The notes beneath the pieces were generated by a model. It worked only from the letters and a program-made list of their open reading frames with translations. It did not search any database and was not told where the DNA came from. From NCBI GenBank assembly GCA_015179025.1, contig WHUX01000055.1, positions 248,001 through 312,000 on the forward strand: a stretch of DNA of 64,000 bases, in the 5' to 3' direction. The DNA is from Terfezia claveryi (taxonomy: Eukaryota > Ascomycota > Pezizomycetes > Pezizales > Pezizaceae). Shown here in pieces: positions 35,456 to 46,650 of this stretch. The number at the start of each line of letters is the position of its first letter. Position 1 is the stretch's first letter. The position numbers were made by a program, and so were the translations under genes.

Positions 35456-35929
35456 TTATAATTAAAATGTTAGCATCCAAGTGTGGTCATGACGTGCCAT
35501 GTATGGCAAGGGCAAGTTTGACCAGCTGCTCAAGGGCCATACGCACCAAGGGGGGTCAACGAGCCGCATGGGTCAGTGGGGTCATAGACAAAGGATATCA
35601 ACGTGAGGCCTCAAAGAAAATCAAGGAACTCACATGTGCCAAAATCTGATCTTTTGCACTTTGTACTTGTTCTGATTGCCAACTTTTTGAGTTCGCTACA
35701 ATCATATGGAGCCATTTCATATACTGGGCACGAATGTATTTTAACCAACATGGGGAATTTTTGAAACCGTTTATACTGTAGACCGAATTTTGTTCAAAAT
35801 AAAACCCTCTTCGTCTTCATAAGAAGGGGGGCAGGGCAGGGACATGGTGAAAGTAGGTAGGGGAAGTGGTAATGACAGGAAAAGAGGATTGAGAGGTTCG
35901 CGTGGTAACGGGGGACAGCGAGGGCAAGG

Positions 35930-35995
35930 CAAGGTAAGGCAAGGCAAGGTAAGGCAAGGCAAGGCAAGGTAAGGCAAGGCAAGGCAACAAGGCTG
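35930..35995. repeat. AAGGTAAGGCAAGGC microsatellite
   Basis: Fifteen-base units built of AAGGC and AAGGT run for about 60 bp. Confidence 0.9.
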
Positions 35996-36205
35996 AGGCA
36001 GTGTTGACTAGAAATTGGATGTGATGGTAAGTGTTGTATTGAGAGTGCGAGAGAGAGTTCTTATATACAAGAAAACGACAAGGCCAAGACCGCGCGCTAG
36101 GTAACAAAAAATGGCAAAATCAGGAAAATCAACCAAACCAACAGACTAGCCCTAACCACAGACAAGGATCAACATCCTCCACAGAGCCCTAACCACCAAT
36201 CATGG

Positions 36206-38106
36206 TTATTCGTCATCCTCATCTACATCCTCCATATACGGCTGTCCATATCCGTATTTCTGCGGGGCTCTTTTTTGTCTGGTACTCCTTCGGAGTTGTT
36301 TTCTTGAAGAATTTAGGAGTAACTTATCATAATGGATGGGTGTCTTACACAGTGTCAATCTCCTTATTTTCCTCATCTTCCATTGAACGTGTTGGGGAAG
36401 AAGGGGACATTGGGGAAGGACCTCGTATTGCGGAAGGAAGTGGGAGGAGGGTTGGTTGGAGCGGGTTCTTGGTGTGGAGCAAGTGGGGAGGGTTGGTGTG
36501 GAGCAAGTGGGGATTGGATAGCATGGGATTGTTGGCGTGGAGGGGTTGAAGGGGACATTGGGGAAGGACCTCGTATTGCGGAAGGAGGTGGGGAGGAGGG
36601 TTGGTGTGGAGCGGAGGGTTCTTGGTGTGGAGCAAGTGGGGAGGGTTGGTGTGGAGCAAGTGGGGATTGGATAGCATGGGATTGTTGGCGTGGAGGGGTT
36701 GAGGACCCTGCAAAGGGTAGAGGGGATGAGGGCCCTCCAAAGGACCCTGCAAGAGGGAATGAGGTCCTCCAAATATTTTAGGAGGGGTTGAGGATTGGCG
36801 TGGAGGGCCTCCAAAGGACCCTGCAAATATATTGCCTTGTTGGGATTGGTGTGGAGGGGATGAGGATTGGTGTGGTATATTGCCTTGTTGGGATTGGCGT
36901 GGAGGCGCTGAGGACTTTGCAAATAGATTGCCTTGTTGGGATTGGCGTGGACGGGATGAGGCCCTCCAAATATTTTGCTTAGGGATTGGCGTGGAGGGAT
37001 GAGGGCCCTCCAAAGGCTGCAAATATATTGCCTTGTTGGGATTGGCGTGGAGGGGATGAGGATTGGTGTGGTATATTGCCTTGTTGGGATTGGTGTGGAT
37101 TGGTTGAGGACCCTCCAAAGGACAATATATTGCCTTGTTGGGATTGGCGTGGAGGGGATGAGGGCCCAATAGAAGATGATGCAGATGCAACCCCTTTAGA
37201 TGGCGCAAAAGAAGAATGTAATGCAGCATTTGAATCCACAACAACCTCGGGAGTTACATCCCGATAACGAAGATGACCAAGTGTACTTGCAGATACAGCC
37301 CCAGGTCCAGAAGGCAATAATTTGCGAGTATGAGACAAATGTTGAGCGATTTGGGAAAAATCTGCGTGTGAGTCATCCAGTATTTGTAGTTGTGGTTGAC
37401 ATGGGTGACATTCAAATGGTAACATTGGTCCTCGACCAAGCGCCCAACACGGTCGTTGGCTCCTGCTCGTCGTCGGAAGCTTGGGAGTGACCAGACTTTC
37501 GATTTTTTTGGTGGGATCGGCTTTGTGTTTATGTAGGAGTGCATACCAAGGTCTTACTTTTTGGTCAACAAGGCCAATAGCATCCTGATCCCCATAATTT
37601 CCTGCTTCATATCGGGCAAGTAGAAACCGTTTTTCTGCGTCAATTGAGAGACGGAATAATAAGTCTGGCCTAATCTCTTTGCGAAAATTGGTGACATCAA
37701 CCCAAAACTGACTGTCCGCTATTTGAATGAAGATGAACTTATGCGTCTTGGGTTTCAAGAGAGTTCCAAGGCCCAACTCATCGTTTTGCTTGAACGCAAC
37801 TCCAATAATAGTCACATCGATCTGGTTTGGAAAGACAGCGAATTCCACAACCTTAGGAATGTTATTAGCTACCTTATGTTGCTGCCAAGAGCCAATAACA
37901 AGTCCGCAATTTTTCAACCCATCAATCCTGAATCTGACATTGGGTTCTTGACCCTCCATTATAACAACCGAATATCCGTTTGTGCATCTTCGAAAAGCAA
38001 CGATTTGCCGGTGCACCGTGACAGGATTACCAGTTACATAATCGTAGACAAGGTCAGAGTGGGTATTGATTTGCACCTTTTTAACCAGACCAGTATTATA
38101 AGGCAT
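36206..38106 (-). CDS. hypothetical protein with Pro/Gln minisatellite tail
   Basis: From 38106 (MPYNTGLVKKVQINTHSDLV) about 260 residues look like a normal folded protein, with VVEFAVFPNQIDVTIIGVAF, FIFIQIADSQFWVDVTNF and RFLLARYEAGNYGDQDA. From about 37180 downward the DNA is a minisatellite whose unit (CCTTGTTGGGATTGGCGTGG on plus) encodes PPRQSQQGNI in one frame and ANPNKAIY in another. Units of unequal length make the frame drift, and the 36979 stop ends the first frame. Other frames stay open to 36206 and end with a basic patch (RRSTRQKRAPQKYGYG) and an acidic tail. Whether introns or frameshifts join the parts is unclear. No family is recognised. The neighbours are the Myb-like and coiled-coil genes. 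Confidence 0.5.
36410..37170. repeat. coding minisatellite, mixed 20-45 bp units
   Basis: TTGCCTTGTTGGGATTGGCG followed by GGAGG(GGATGAGG) recurs about ten times at 36830-37165. A related GGAGCAAGTGGGGA/GGTTGGTGTGGAG array and a near-exact duplication of about 160 bp (36405-36545 and 36555-36700) lie to the left. Confidence 0.85.
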
Positions 38107-38370
38107 TTCATAGGAGTATGGTAAAGCGGAATCGTGTGTCTAGTGAATACGAACAGAATGAAATTGCGACGCTTTAATATCCAATTAAAAAAGACCAACT
38201 GTTGGTACTCAGGAATTGTAAATGATCAATCCTAAGACATTTTAATTATACGAGAATTGCAATGTTTTAGTAACCAATGAAAAATGGCCAACTGTTGGTT
38301 GTCAGAAATAATTGGGAGTTCAGTGGTCGAGGTTTTTGATGGTGAGACAAATAGTCTCGTGCCATGAAAT
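38107..38370. other. short intergenic region upstream of the 38106 gene
   Basis: It contains two diverged copies of a segment with CCAACTGTTGGT (about 38197 and 38293). This is the likely promoter side of the minus-strand gene. Confidence 0.4.
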
Positions 38371-38717
38371 ATTCAAGAGGGGTCTGAGTTACATGTGACA
38401 TGCGTGGGGAGTTGTAAAAAATGATGACGTTTTTGATTGGCATTCTTCAGCCTTTAAGTACATATGCAGATATAAAATCCAGCTCATCATAATCAAGTGA
38501 CGATACTAGGCAATTGGCCCTGCCAATAATTAACAACACCAATATTCAAGCAGGGGTCTGAGTTTACATGTGACATGCGTGGGGAGTTGTAAAAAATGAT
38601 GACGTTTTTCGTTTAAGTACATATGCAGATATAAAATCCAACTCATCATAATCCAAGTGACTACCACTCACGATACTAGGCAATTGGCCCTGCCAATAAT
38701 TAACAACACCAATATTC
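38371..38717. repeat. 172-bp tandem duplication
   Basis: TTCAAG-AGGGGTCTGAGTT...CAACACCAATATTC is present twice in a row, starting at about 38373 and 38545, with a few small indels. Confidence 0.9.
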
Positions 38718-38727
38718 CAATTATATT

Positions 38728-39120
38728 TTGTCCCAAACCTCCACAAAGCCCAGCTGTTCACAAGTTCCACAAAGTCCAGCTGTTCCACAAGTTCCACAAA
38801 GCCCGCTGTTCCACAAGTTCCACAAACCCAGCTGTTCCCCAAGCTTCACAACCATCCAGACAGACGAGGGAATTCAGAAAGTTCGGATGATGAGATACCT
38901 GACTAACGTCTGTGAAGTAAGCAGTTTTACTTTCCCAGAACGTTCTATGCTAATCACTATCACAGACTCCAAAATCAAAACCGATCCTGAGCCTACCTCC
39001 GAATTCGGCAGGCTAAATCTTCATATTCAAGCTGTGGAGATGCTAAAGTATCAAAGACGGAGAGCACTGACGAAGCGCAGCTTGAAGGAGTTATGCGAGG
39101 TTAATTTACTCGCTTTCTGA
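38728..39120 (+). CDS. hypothetical protein with short Pro/Phe repeats, 130 aa
   Basis: The N-terminal 45 residues come from a minisatellite (AGCTGTTCCACAAGTTCCAC), read as VPQSPAVPQ repeats. The C-terminal 80 residues are non-repetitive, with MMRYLTNVCEVSSFTFPERS, LHIQAVEMLKYQRRRALTKR and LKELCEVNLLAF. There is no domain and no clear start context. It may be a remnant. Confidence 0.3.
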   Translation: MSQTSTKPSCSQVPQSPAVPQVPQSPLFHKFHKPSCSPSFTTIQTDEGIQKVRMMRYLTNVCEVSSFTFPERSMLITITDSKIKTDPEPTSEFGRLNLHIQAVEMLKYQRRRALTKRSLKELCEVNLLAF

Positions 39121-39470
39121 GAGAAGGCAAAACCTTTCCAAGCTCTAAGCAATATAAATGGAGCCTTGGTGTTAGGGATTGGCACTTTTTGTTCTCTATA
39201 TAGATCATGGGTATCTCCTACCAATTTTCGTCCTTTGGCACAATAGACACGAGTCATCGTTCATGATTTGTCACCTAAGCACTATGTAAACATACGTTTT
39301 TCTTGTGACTCGGTGGTGCCTCGTTTCCTATGTTGGATAGAAAGATGACATTATAATGTTCATAAGTTTACATAAGTATGGATGCGGTATCGACTTGGCA
39401 CTGAGAGAGGGGTAGGATTGAGGAACAGGATTTTTCCAAGAAGCCTCCTTAACTAACATCCATCAACAAT

Positions 39471-40081
39471 ATGCCTAAAGCACACAAACCCCGAAAACAG
39501 TCGAATGTGAAGGATGTTAGTAAGAAATGGGATGATATTCTCCTAAGGCTGAAGCATGAAAATCCTGAGGCTTCGTGGAAGATGATACAAAAGCGGTTCA
39601 ATGAGGAGACTGGTGAAGGAAAAAGAATTGAGGCCTTGCAGATGCGCGTGCACCGCAGACAGCAGGAAGGGGTTATATGGAGCAACGATCAGGAGCAGGT
39701 TTTGAATGAGATAGTTCAACAGGAAACGAAAAAATTCTGGAAAAATGTCAGCAGTAGTATACAGGCTCGGATAGGTTCTTTGGTGAGCGGTCAGTCTTGT
39801 GAAAAGAAGTGGAGAGAAATGAGAATTGCCTCAATTCGAACGGCGCCAAATGGAGTTCCCCCTCCAAAACCCAACACATCTCTCCAAAACTCAAATGGTT
39901 CTTGGTCAAGAGTGGAAGCTGTAAGCTTTACCCCTTTGAATTGTGTCTAATCTTGTAACTAATCCTTCTGCTTCAGATGACCGTGCAGCCTTATTTGGTC
40001 GATGGGGAATTGTTAGTTGGGATGGGCCGTCTGATTTCCGAGGCTTTGGAGGCGAGGGGGGTTTGTTTTTGGGCGAGGTAG
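39471..40081 (+). CDS. Myb/SANT-like DNA-binding protein, two exons
   Basis: Exon 1 (39471-39920, phase 0) begins MPKAHKPRKQSNVKDVSKKW. It contains two Trp-spaced helical modules: KWDDILLRLKHENPEASWKM with IQKRFNEETGEG and RIEALQMRVHRRQ, then WSNDQEQVLNEIVQQETKKF with WKNVSSSIQARI and CEKKWREM. This spacing resembles Myb/SANT domains, which bind DNA or histones. The intron 39921-39976 (GTAAGC...CTTCAG) ends before ATGACCGTGC, giving a short second exon that stops at 40081, for 184 residues. A different frame after the intron (RAALFGRWGIVSWDGPSD, rich in Gly and acidic residues, to 40176) is also open and might be used with another splice site. It sits just upstream of the ferric reductase on the same strand. 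I infer a nuclear regulator or a domesticated transposon protein. Confidence 0.55.
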
Positions 40082-40390
40082 ACGAGGGTTTACTACAAGA
40101 CTCACCAGGCGAATTACTATCAGAGTTCCCGGGTTTACAAACGAACGAGCGCGAATCATTCGGCAGGTATTTTTAAAATTATTTGTTTTGGGAGGGTTTG
40201 ATGGAAATGTTGGTTTTATTTATGTCAACGGTACATATATATTTAAGTTACTACCCCTAATTTACAACCAGATGAGCGCAAAGGTATTTTTAGAATTCTG
40301 GGGGTTGGTTCTATTTATGTCACTTGTGGTGGCAATTTGGGTGATTAAATAAACGTATCAATCCGTCTTTACAACATATCACCATCCATC
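40082..40390. other. likely promoter of the ferric-reductase-like gene
   Basis: A/T-rich, no gene, partly overlapped by the alternative frame of the Myb-like gene. Confidence 0.35.
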
Positions 40391-41882
40391 ATGATTACCA
40401 TTCTGATACCTGACGTTGATATTCCCGAATATGTTTTGTGCGCCCTTATTCTGATTATTGGAATAATTCTTTACTTTTTATTTATTCAAGCAAAAGTTGT
40501 ATGTTGTTTCTTCAAACCAGCCGCCATAAGAGTCAAGCGTTTCTTCCAATACAAATTCCTCTTTCGAACTACTGCATACGATGAGGTGCTGGTCATCTTT
40601 ATTTACACCGCGTATAACATTGGCTTTCTGGCGATTGGCTGTCGGAGTTGGAAAGAATTGGATCAGAGATGTCGCTGGATATCACTGAGCAATCTGCTTT
40701 TTTGCTCAGTTACCGGAACCCCATTCTTCCGATTATTCGGGTATGAGACAAGTTCAGATCTTCACATTACATCGGCCGTCCTATTACTTGCTACTGCTTT
40801 GTTTCACTTATTCCATTCGTGGATGGTGAACCTAAACGCACTGATATTCGTTGGCATCGTTGCATTACTGATACTATCCCCTCTTTTACGGTCGCGATTT
40901 TACGAGCTATTTATTCTCCTCCATAAAACACTTGGTCTTGCTGCACCAATTGGAATATCATTCCACATTGGATATGGTTCACTAATCAAAGTGGCTTTTA
41001 ACTGCATCCTCATTGGTTGTGTTGTAGCTCCATATTTAGTACGTGGTATTATGATATTATATCATAAATACCACTACACGAAGTGTGAGATAAGTGAATC
41101 ACCTCCAAATGTGATATGCCTTTCAATTAAGACCACAAAAGCAATGGGACAGTCAGGCCAATACTTCTTCTTAACCCTACCAACACACTGTTTTTATCAG
41201 TCACATCCATATTTTCCCGCGTGGAGAACGGACTCAGAGGTGCTTTTTTTCATACAGCCGATTGAGGGATTTTCGGCTTGCTTAGCAGCAGAAGGACCTT
41301 TGAGTGTACTGGTACATGGTCCTTATGGTCATCACCTTCCGCTTGGCAGATATGGCACAGTCTTGTTCTTTGCCACAGGTATCGGAATCACACCAATCAT
41401 TTCCTACATCCAGAGCTTAATGCATTGTCGCAAAAATCGGGGTGTGAATACACAGTGCATTCATATTTACTGGACGGTTGAAACCCGAAGGCACTGTGAC
41501 TGGGCGGTCAATTTAATAAATACGCTTATTGATGACGACTGTGAATATGTAAGTAGTACATATACATAAAGCGACGTACAACTGCTAATTATGTATATAG
41601 GCTTTGAGACTCACGACATACATTATTTGTGAAACTGGAATTGATGAATCCTACGGAAGCAAGCGAAGTTTTCAATTCAAATCCGGCTCGTTGGACATTC
41701 AACAGACATTGCGAATGGCAGAGAGCAATCTAGGGAGAATTATGGTGGCAGGAGCTACGGACAAATTCATGAAAGAACAACTCATCCTTGCCGTCTCATC
41801 ATCTGATATCCTTGATTACGTTGATTTGGCACAGGGATGGCAAGTCCCTCCATTAGGTAGTAGGCTGACGGAGAACGTGTGA
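40391..41882 (+). CDS. ferric-reductase-like transmembrane protein (FRE/NOX superfamily), 479 aa
   Basis: These enzymes move electrons from NADPH through FAD and two haems across a membrane to reduce Fe3+ or Cu2+ outside. Exon 1 is 40391-41548. The intron 41549-41600 (GTAAGT, CTGCTAAT, ATATAG) is phase 0. Exon 2 is 41601-41882. Several membrane helices fill the first 250 residues. The four haem histidines show the family spacing: HITSAVLLLATALFH (about 125 and 139) and HKTLGLAAPIGISFH (about 178 and 192). The FAD motif is HPYFPAW, and the NADPH site is HGPYGHHLPLG with FFATGIGITPI. The protein is shorter than most fungal FREs (about 550-700), lacking a long N-terminal signal/ectodomain. All key residues are present, so it may be functional. 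FRE genes are recurrent Starship cargo, which fits this neighbourhood. The exact substrate is not known. Confidence 0.85.
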
Positions 41883-44050
41883 ATTCAAGAAGCTCCGATT
41901 GAGAAGTGGAAGAGTTTGTTTTGGAGATGTCGAAATGCATGCCACCTTGGTTTCCTTTGGACTGCATTTTATTCCCATGTACCCTAGAAGCTCCAAATAT
42001 ACTGTATGCTCCGAAATATCCATGTGCCAAGCGCTTCACGAATCGTGAAGACACTGAAGATAAAGTGACATCCTACCCTTTAAACCATTGAATTTTTATT
42101 AACGTCTTGTTTGTTGTAGCTCAGGGTAACGTTTATTGCTCAGGGTAAAATAAAAATATGAAAGAAATGAGCGAAAAAAAATTTCCAGTCATAAAGGCCA
42201 CAGGGGATCAACCAGCCGCAAAATAGAGACCTTTGCGATTGCTTGCTAGAGATATGTGCAGGCGTTCTGAACCCCAGGTCCCTCCTTAAAACTTTGCACG
42301 CAGCCACCTGCCCTGCAGTCGACAGTGCTGCCGGGCGCCCCCTCGTGGAAGTCGCCTTCGGCAAACCCAGGGTGGAGATGGAGTGGAAGAAACCCAAAAG
42401 GCCTTGGGTCAGAGGAGTGGATGGGAAAATGGAAGGAGCTCAAGGTCGCCATACCGATTGTCCCCGGGGGGTCGGTTGCTCAGCTCTTTGTTCCTTCTCT
42501 CCGCCAGCGCCCTTTTCAAGTGGTTCATCCACCTCCACTTTGAACAGATTTTCAAATTCCAGTCTATCAAGTTTTTAGATTTTTCAGTTCATCTAGGTGT
42601 TACCCGTTTATAGATGTCGTTATGAGATTTCCCGCAAGGACACACAACTTTCCTTCCAGGCACTCGTATCTCTTGGATAAACGAGTTTCCACTTTGTTGG
42701 CCCAGCTCCTGGAAATCGAGCTTCATCGCCATAAGGATAACCTTTTTAGATGGATCTGAAAAAATGTGATAGCAAAATTTCGACTTTGGCCTTGGTTGAC
42801 GAGTATGAGTGTTGCCAGCAATAGCTGCCCGGTACGCTTACAATGATGCCCAAGCGTACCCCAAGACATTGTGTACCTCTTGGCTCTTGACGTAGAGAGA
42901 TGGCTGGATTTTTCATATAAAGAAGAACATATAGGTCCCTGCAGAGTTGGAGGATCGTGTTTGGCATGTTGATAATTTGAGTCCACTCCGCGGGCTCCTG
43001 GGACCCCATGGCTTAGATAAATTTCTTTTGGCTCCATTGATGTTGGGTTGAATTGCGGGAGTTGGGGGAATGCGACGGGGAGAAGATGAGATCCATCGAC
43101 CCCCAAAAATCTCCGATGCAGATCGAGCTGGCTCTGCGGTCCAGGAAGGAAATAAGGTGACCCCGGAGTGGACCGCTCGAAATCTCAGGTGGGGGAGTGG
43201 CAAAAAATGCAACAATGGATGAAAAAAAATTGGAAACTTTTTAGGTTCCCCTCAGGGTAAGAGGCTTGGCTAAGAGGCTGTATATGGCGGCGGCGCTGGA
43301 GGTTTGAGGCCCTCTTCGAATTGGCGGGTGCTGGAAAGACGTACAAGCTCATCGAACACCAAGGGAGCGACGTGTCAGAGAGACGGAACAACTCCAAGAC
43401 CTCAATGGTGGCCGATCCAAGTGCTAGATCTTGTCCTTGGATGAAATATAAACACAGAACAACATTGAGTCCACGAGAACAGAAAGGCACCAGCCAGGCT
43501 TAGCAGAAAATTTTTAAAGAAAACCCAAGCGCTTTTAGTAAAATCTTTATAATTGTTTATGGGGAGGCGATGGAAGTTTTAAAGTGGGTTGGGTTGGTGA
43601 TGACAATGAGGATAAGGGGCTATATTTATGTCGGTGAGAATAGCCTCATCAAGGACATCAATGGACTAAATGAAATTCATTGTCATGCGGATGTTGTCGG
43701 TGAGAACAGCCTCATCAAGGACATCCCAATTTCGGATTGATGGATCGGTTCGATCACAAATGGTACCGGAAATCATCATCTCGAATAGGATACTTATACC
43801 GGCAGACGGTACAACCGGTTAGGAATTTACCGTACCCGGTCAGTAGAACATGGATTATAGCTCATGTTCCTGGAAAAATCCAACTGGCTTCACAAGCAGC
43901 TAGAGATGACTTAGATAAACAAAGCGTTCATTATTCACAAGAACTTTGTATTTCGGTTCTTTAGCTTAGCAATTCCAGGTTTAAGACTGTATATGCGATT
44001 TGCTGCCGATATGGCCATCCTGTTGTAGTTCTAAGAATTACACATTCATC
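41883..44050. other. gene-poor stretch with repeat fragments
   Basis: A perfect-armed palindrome CTTCACGAATCGTGAAG lies at 42034-42050, just behind the reductase gene. Two CTCAGGGTAA words lie near 42120-42146. A possible decayed minus-strand coding block is at 42.65-43.1 kb (KNPAISLRQEPRGTQCLGV, frame interrupted), unrecognised. A fragment at 43240-43440 resembles the right end of the recombinase element. GTCGGTGAGAA-AGCCTCATCAAGGACATC occurs twice at 43630-43730. Confidence 0.5.
43750..43830. repeat. copy of the 45.2-45.75 kb repeat, left of the kinase gene
   Basis: AAATCATCATCTCGAATAGG-ATACT-TATACCGGCAGACGGTA-CAACCGGTT matches the repeats at about 45292 and 45382 in direct orientation. 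Confidence 0.8.
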
Positions 44051-45098
44051 ATGAGCAACACAATTGAAAACCATCTGTTTTCAGGGTGCAGGCCAGTGAA
44101 AGTCATTAGTGAAGGAACAAATAGTCAAGTATCGTGAGTTCGTTCACTGTCAGATATGTCTCTCTGCTAAATGTCGTCAGCAAAGTTGAATTCGCCGGTT
44201 CTTTGATTGCTGTCAAACGATGCAGTCTTAAACATCTGCGCGAAATATTTATATTAAGGCATTTACAAGGACACCCGAATGTAGTCCATTCATTTGCTTT
44301 TGATGTATGGGATAACTTCTTATACATATACCAAGGTTGGTGGCACTGGTCTATGTTTGAATAGAGACTGATGTTTCCAGAATATGTTTCGTCAGACTTA
44401 TCGCAAGTTATCGCTGCCGATCGAGCGAAAATTCAAGTCCGTATCATTATGTATCAGCTTTTATGCGGTGTTCGGTGGATTCACTCTGCGGGTATCATCC
44501 ATCGGGATATCAAGCCAAGTAACATTCTTGTACAGGATGGCCAAGTAAAGATTTGTGATTTTGGATCTGCCCATGAGTCCTCGTCAATTGGAACAGAGTT
44601 CTATGTTGTGAGTGGATGGTATCGAGCCCCAGAGTTACTTTTATGCCAAACATATGGATTCGCAGGTGCGTACTACATATGTATGCTCCGGTGAAACATG
44701 CTAATTAATGACTATGGACAGTTGATATTTGGGCTGTTGGCTGTGTTTGGTCGGAGATTCTCCTGGGCCATCCGTTGTTCCATGGGGTCACGACAGAGGG
44801 CCAATTACAGTGCATTGTCCAGACGCTGGAATTTGGAAAAACAAAATCATCACTAAAGGAAGTTCTGGGATCAGATTATTGCGAGGATATAAACGACGCA
44901 GTTCAGTTCCACAAGGTCAACAGGCCGACAGCGAATGAGCTACTACAACGTGAACGCTTTCAGGATTTAGCCAACACTTTGCACACAAACACCCAAGAGT
45001 GTTATCAATTCAATATCAAGGTAGTAAATGTCGAACAGGTGCTTGGTTACACTGTTACCCTGAACTCTTATTCAGTTGTATGTAACTTGAATGCCTAG
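44051..45098 (+). CDS. CMGC-type protein kinase, 299 aa, four exons
   Basis: Model: 44051-44133, 44181-44335, 44381-44665, 44722-45098. The introns are 47, 45 and 56 bp with GTGAGT, GTTGGT and GTGCGT donors and AG acceptors; all junctions keep the frame. Motifs in order: a Gly-loop-like ISEGTNSQV (the first Gly kept, the others replaced), LIAVKR with the ATP-binding Lys, [11 protein letters not shown], the catalytic loop [13 protein letters not shown] (about residue 119), CDFGSA (about 138), [11 protein letters not shown], and [20 protein letters not shown]. The YRAPE and W-AVGC pattern is typical of CDK/MAPK/GSK3-like kinases. The usual CMGC C-lobe is shortened, and the last 60 residues are unlike the family. 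The catalytic residues are intact, so it is likely an active Ser/Thr kinase, though the odd Gly loop may weaken it. Repeats flank it on both sides. Confidence 0.8.
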
Positions 45099-45164
45099 CA
45101 GTGGAAACCATGCGTTCTGCAAGCCTATTTTGAGGCTTGTGCCAACCAGACTGATTTCCGTTAC

Positions 45165-45760
45165 CTAACTATTTTGGGAACTTTGTTGGGATGACGAAAG
45201 TGTCTCGGCAGACAATTTCCGAAGGTTATATCTAACCGGTTGTACCGAGAGTATCCTATGAGTGTCTCGGCAAGAGTATCCTATTCGAATTTCATCTCGA
45301 ATAGGATACTCTATACTGGCAGACGGTAGTCTACAACCGGTTTTGGAAATATTACAAAGTTCCAGGTAACAGAAATCATCATCTCGAATAGGATACTCTA
45401 TACCGGCAGACGGTAGTCTACAACCGGTTTTGAAATTTCCAAAGAAACACTCTACATTTCTGCCAAAGACACATTCGTCATCCAACATGTTGTAATATTT
45501 TCCAAAACCGGTTGTAGACTACCATCTACCGGTATAGAGTATCCTATTCAGATGAGATTTCCGTTACCTACTATTTTGGGAACTTTGTTGGATGATGAAA
45601 GTGTCTTGGCACAAAATACAGTATACCTATTCGAGATAATTGATTTCCATTACCCCCTATTTTGGGGATAATATTTCCAAAACCAGTTGTAGACTACCGT
45701 CTGCCGGTAGGGTAACCTATTCGAGATGATGATTTCCATTACGAAAGCAGTAAACAACTT
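45165..45760. repeat. cluster of direct and inverted repeats around CTACAACCGGTTTTG
   Basis: CGAATAGGATACTCTATACC-GGCAGACGGTAGTCTACAACCGG is found in forward orientation at about 45295 and 45390, and reversed at about 45500-45550 and 45675-45725. It is mixed with repeated GATTTCCGTTACC...TATTTTGGGAACTTTGTTGG blocks (45150, 45556, 45640). This looks like nested MITE copies. Confidence 0.85.
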
Positions 45761-46153
45761 TGTGTAGGTACCCATCCCATTAACCTTTGAGCCACACGTT
45801 AGGCTAGTATGTAACCTTCATTTCGTTGGGATCCCATTTAAAATACAACCTAACTCCAACCATTGTTCATCCAAAAAAGACCTCATTGTTGGATAGATAA
45901 AAAATTTTAACCGGCAGATGTGGAAATATTCATAAACATCAAAACCCCAACGAATACTACTACAAACATGCGGAGCCATCAGAAATCCCTGACCCGGCAC
46001 CGCGTATGACGAGTTTGCCACGTTTGGACTCCCTCTGTAAGTTGAGCCACTTTGCATCCGTCCTGGGCCAAAATGCCAAGTATCGTGGCTAATGGAGCTG
46101 AGGGGGCATGGCAGTTCAATCTTTCCTTAATCCCTCCGTATGCTATAGAAAAA

Positions 46154-46282
46154 CCATCTATACGCAGGTGAAACGTCTGCCACCTCCGGAAATGATGGAC
46201 TCCTCGGTTCCTTCAAGACAGTGAAGGAACCGAGGAGTCCATCATTTCCGGAGGTGGCAGACGTTTCACCCGCGTATGGATG
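46154..46282. repeat. foldback, about 61-bp arms, 6-bp loop
   Basis: The arm 46154-46215 (through GGTGAAACGTCTGCCACCTC and GGACTCCTCGGTTCCTTCA) is reversed almost exactly at 46222-46282. Partial single-arm relatives lie at 23.1 and 23.3 kb. Confidence 0.93.
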
Positions 46283-46479
46283 GTTGCTAGTTCTTTAAGA
46301 CTTCTACATGACGAAGAGTCTTCTGAACCTAGTTTCAAATCCAGCGCTACAAAAACCAAGGTTGCTAAGCAGTAGGGAAGGATGGGGTGCGAGGGAAGGT
46401 GGGAGTATCATGGAGGTGAGGAAGGGGCAAAAATTGGAGTTATCTCCCGTTTCGGTACCACCCTTCGTGATGTACCACC

Positions 46480-46650
46480 CCTTCGTGATCAAACACAACA
46501 ATTTCTGCCCAGGGCTGCAGTTAATATGCACAAACCGATACTAACCATTTGTTTTGGCCCTGAACTTACAGGGCCAAAACAAATGGTTAGTATCTTGTGC
46601 ATATTAACTGCAGCCCTGGGCAGAAATTGTTGTGTTTGATCACGAGGGAG
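46480..46650. repeat. foldback, about 80-bp arms, short loop
   Basis: The left arm, about 46480-46562 (CAACAATTTCTGCCCAGGGC...), is reversed at about 46567-46650 with few differences. It is positionally equivalent to the foldback at 24128-24238. Confidence 0.92.

Noticed and set aside
36332..36781. Plus-strand Gly/Trp-rich open frame
   Set aside because: It is the antisense reading of the Pro/Gln minisatellite of the minus-strand gene.
42140..43490. Several 80-127 codon frames on both strands that could be a gene
   Set aside because: Some protein-like stretches on minus, but frames are broken, no motif is recognised, and the block overlaps fragments of the recombinase-element end.
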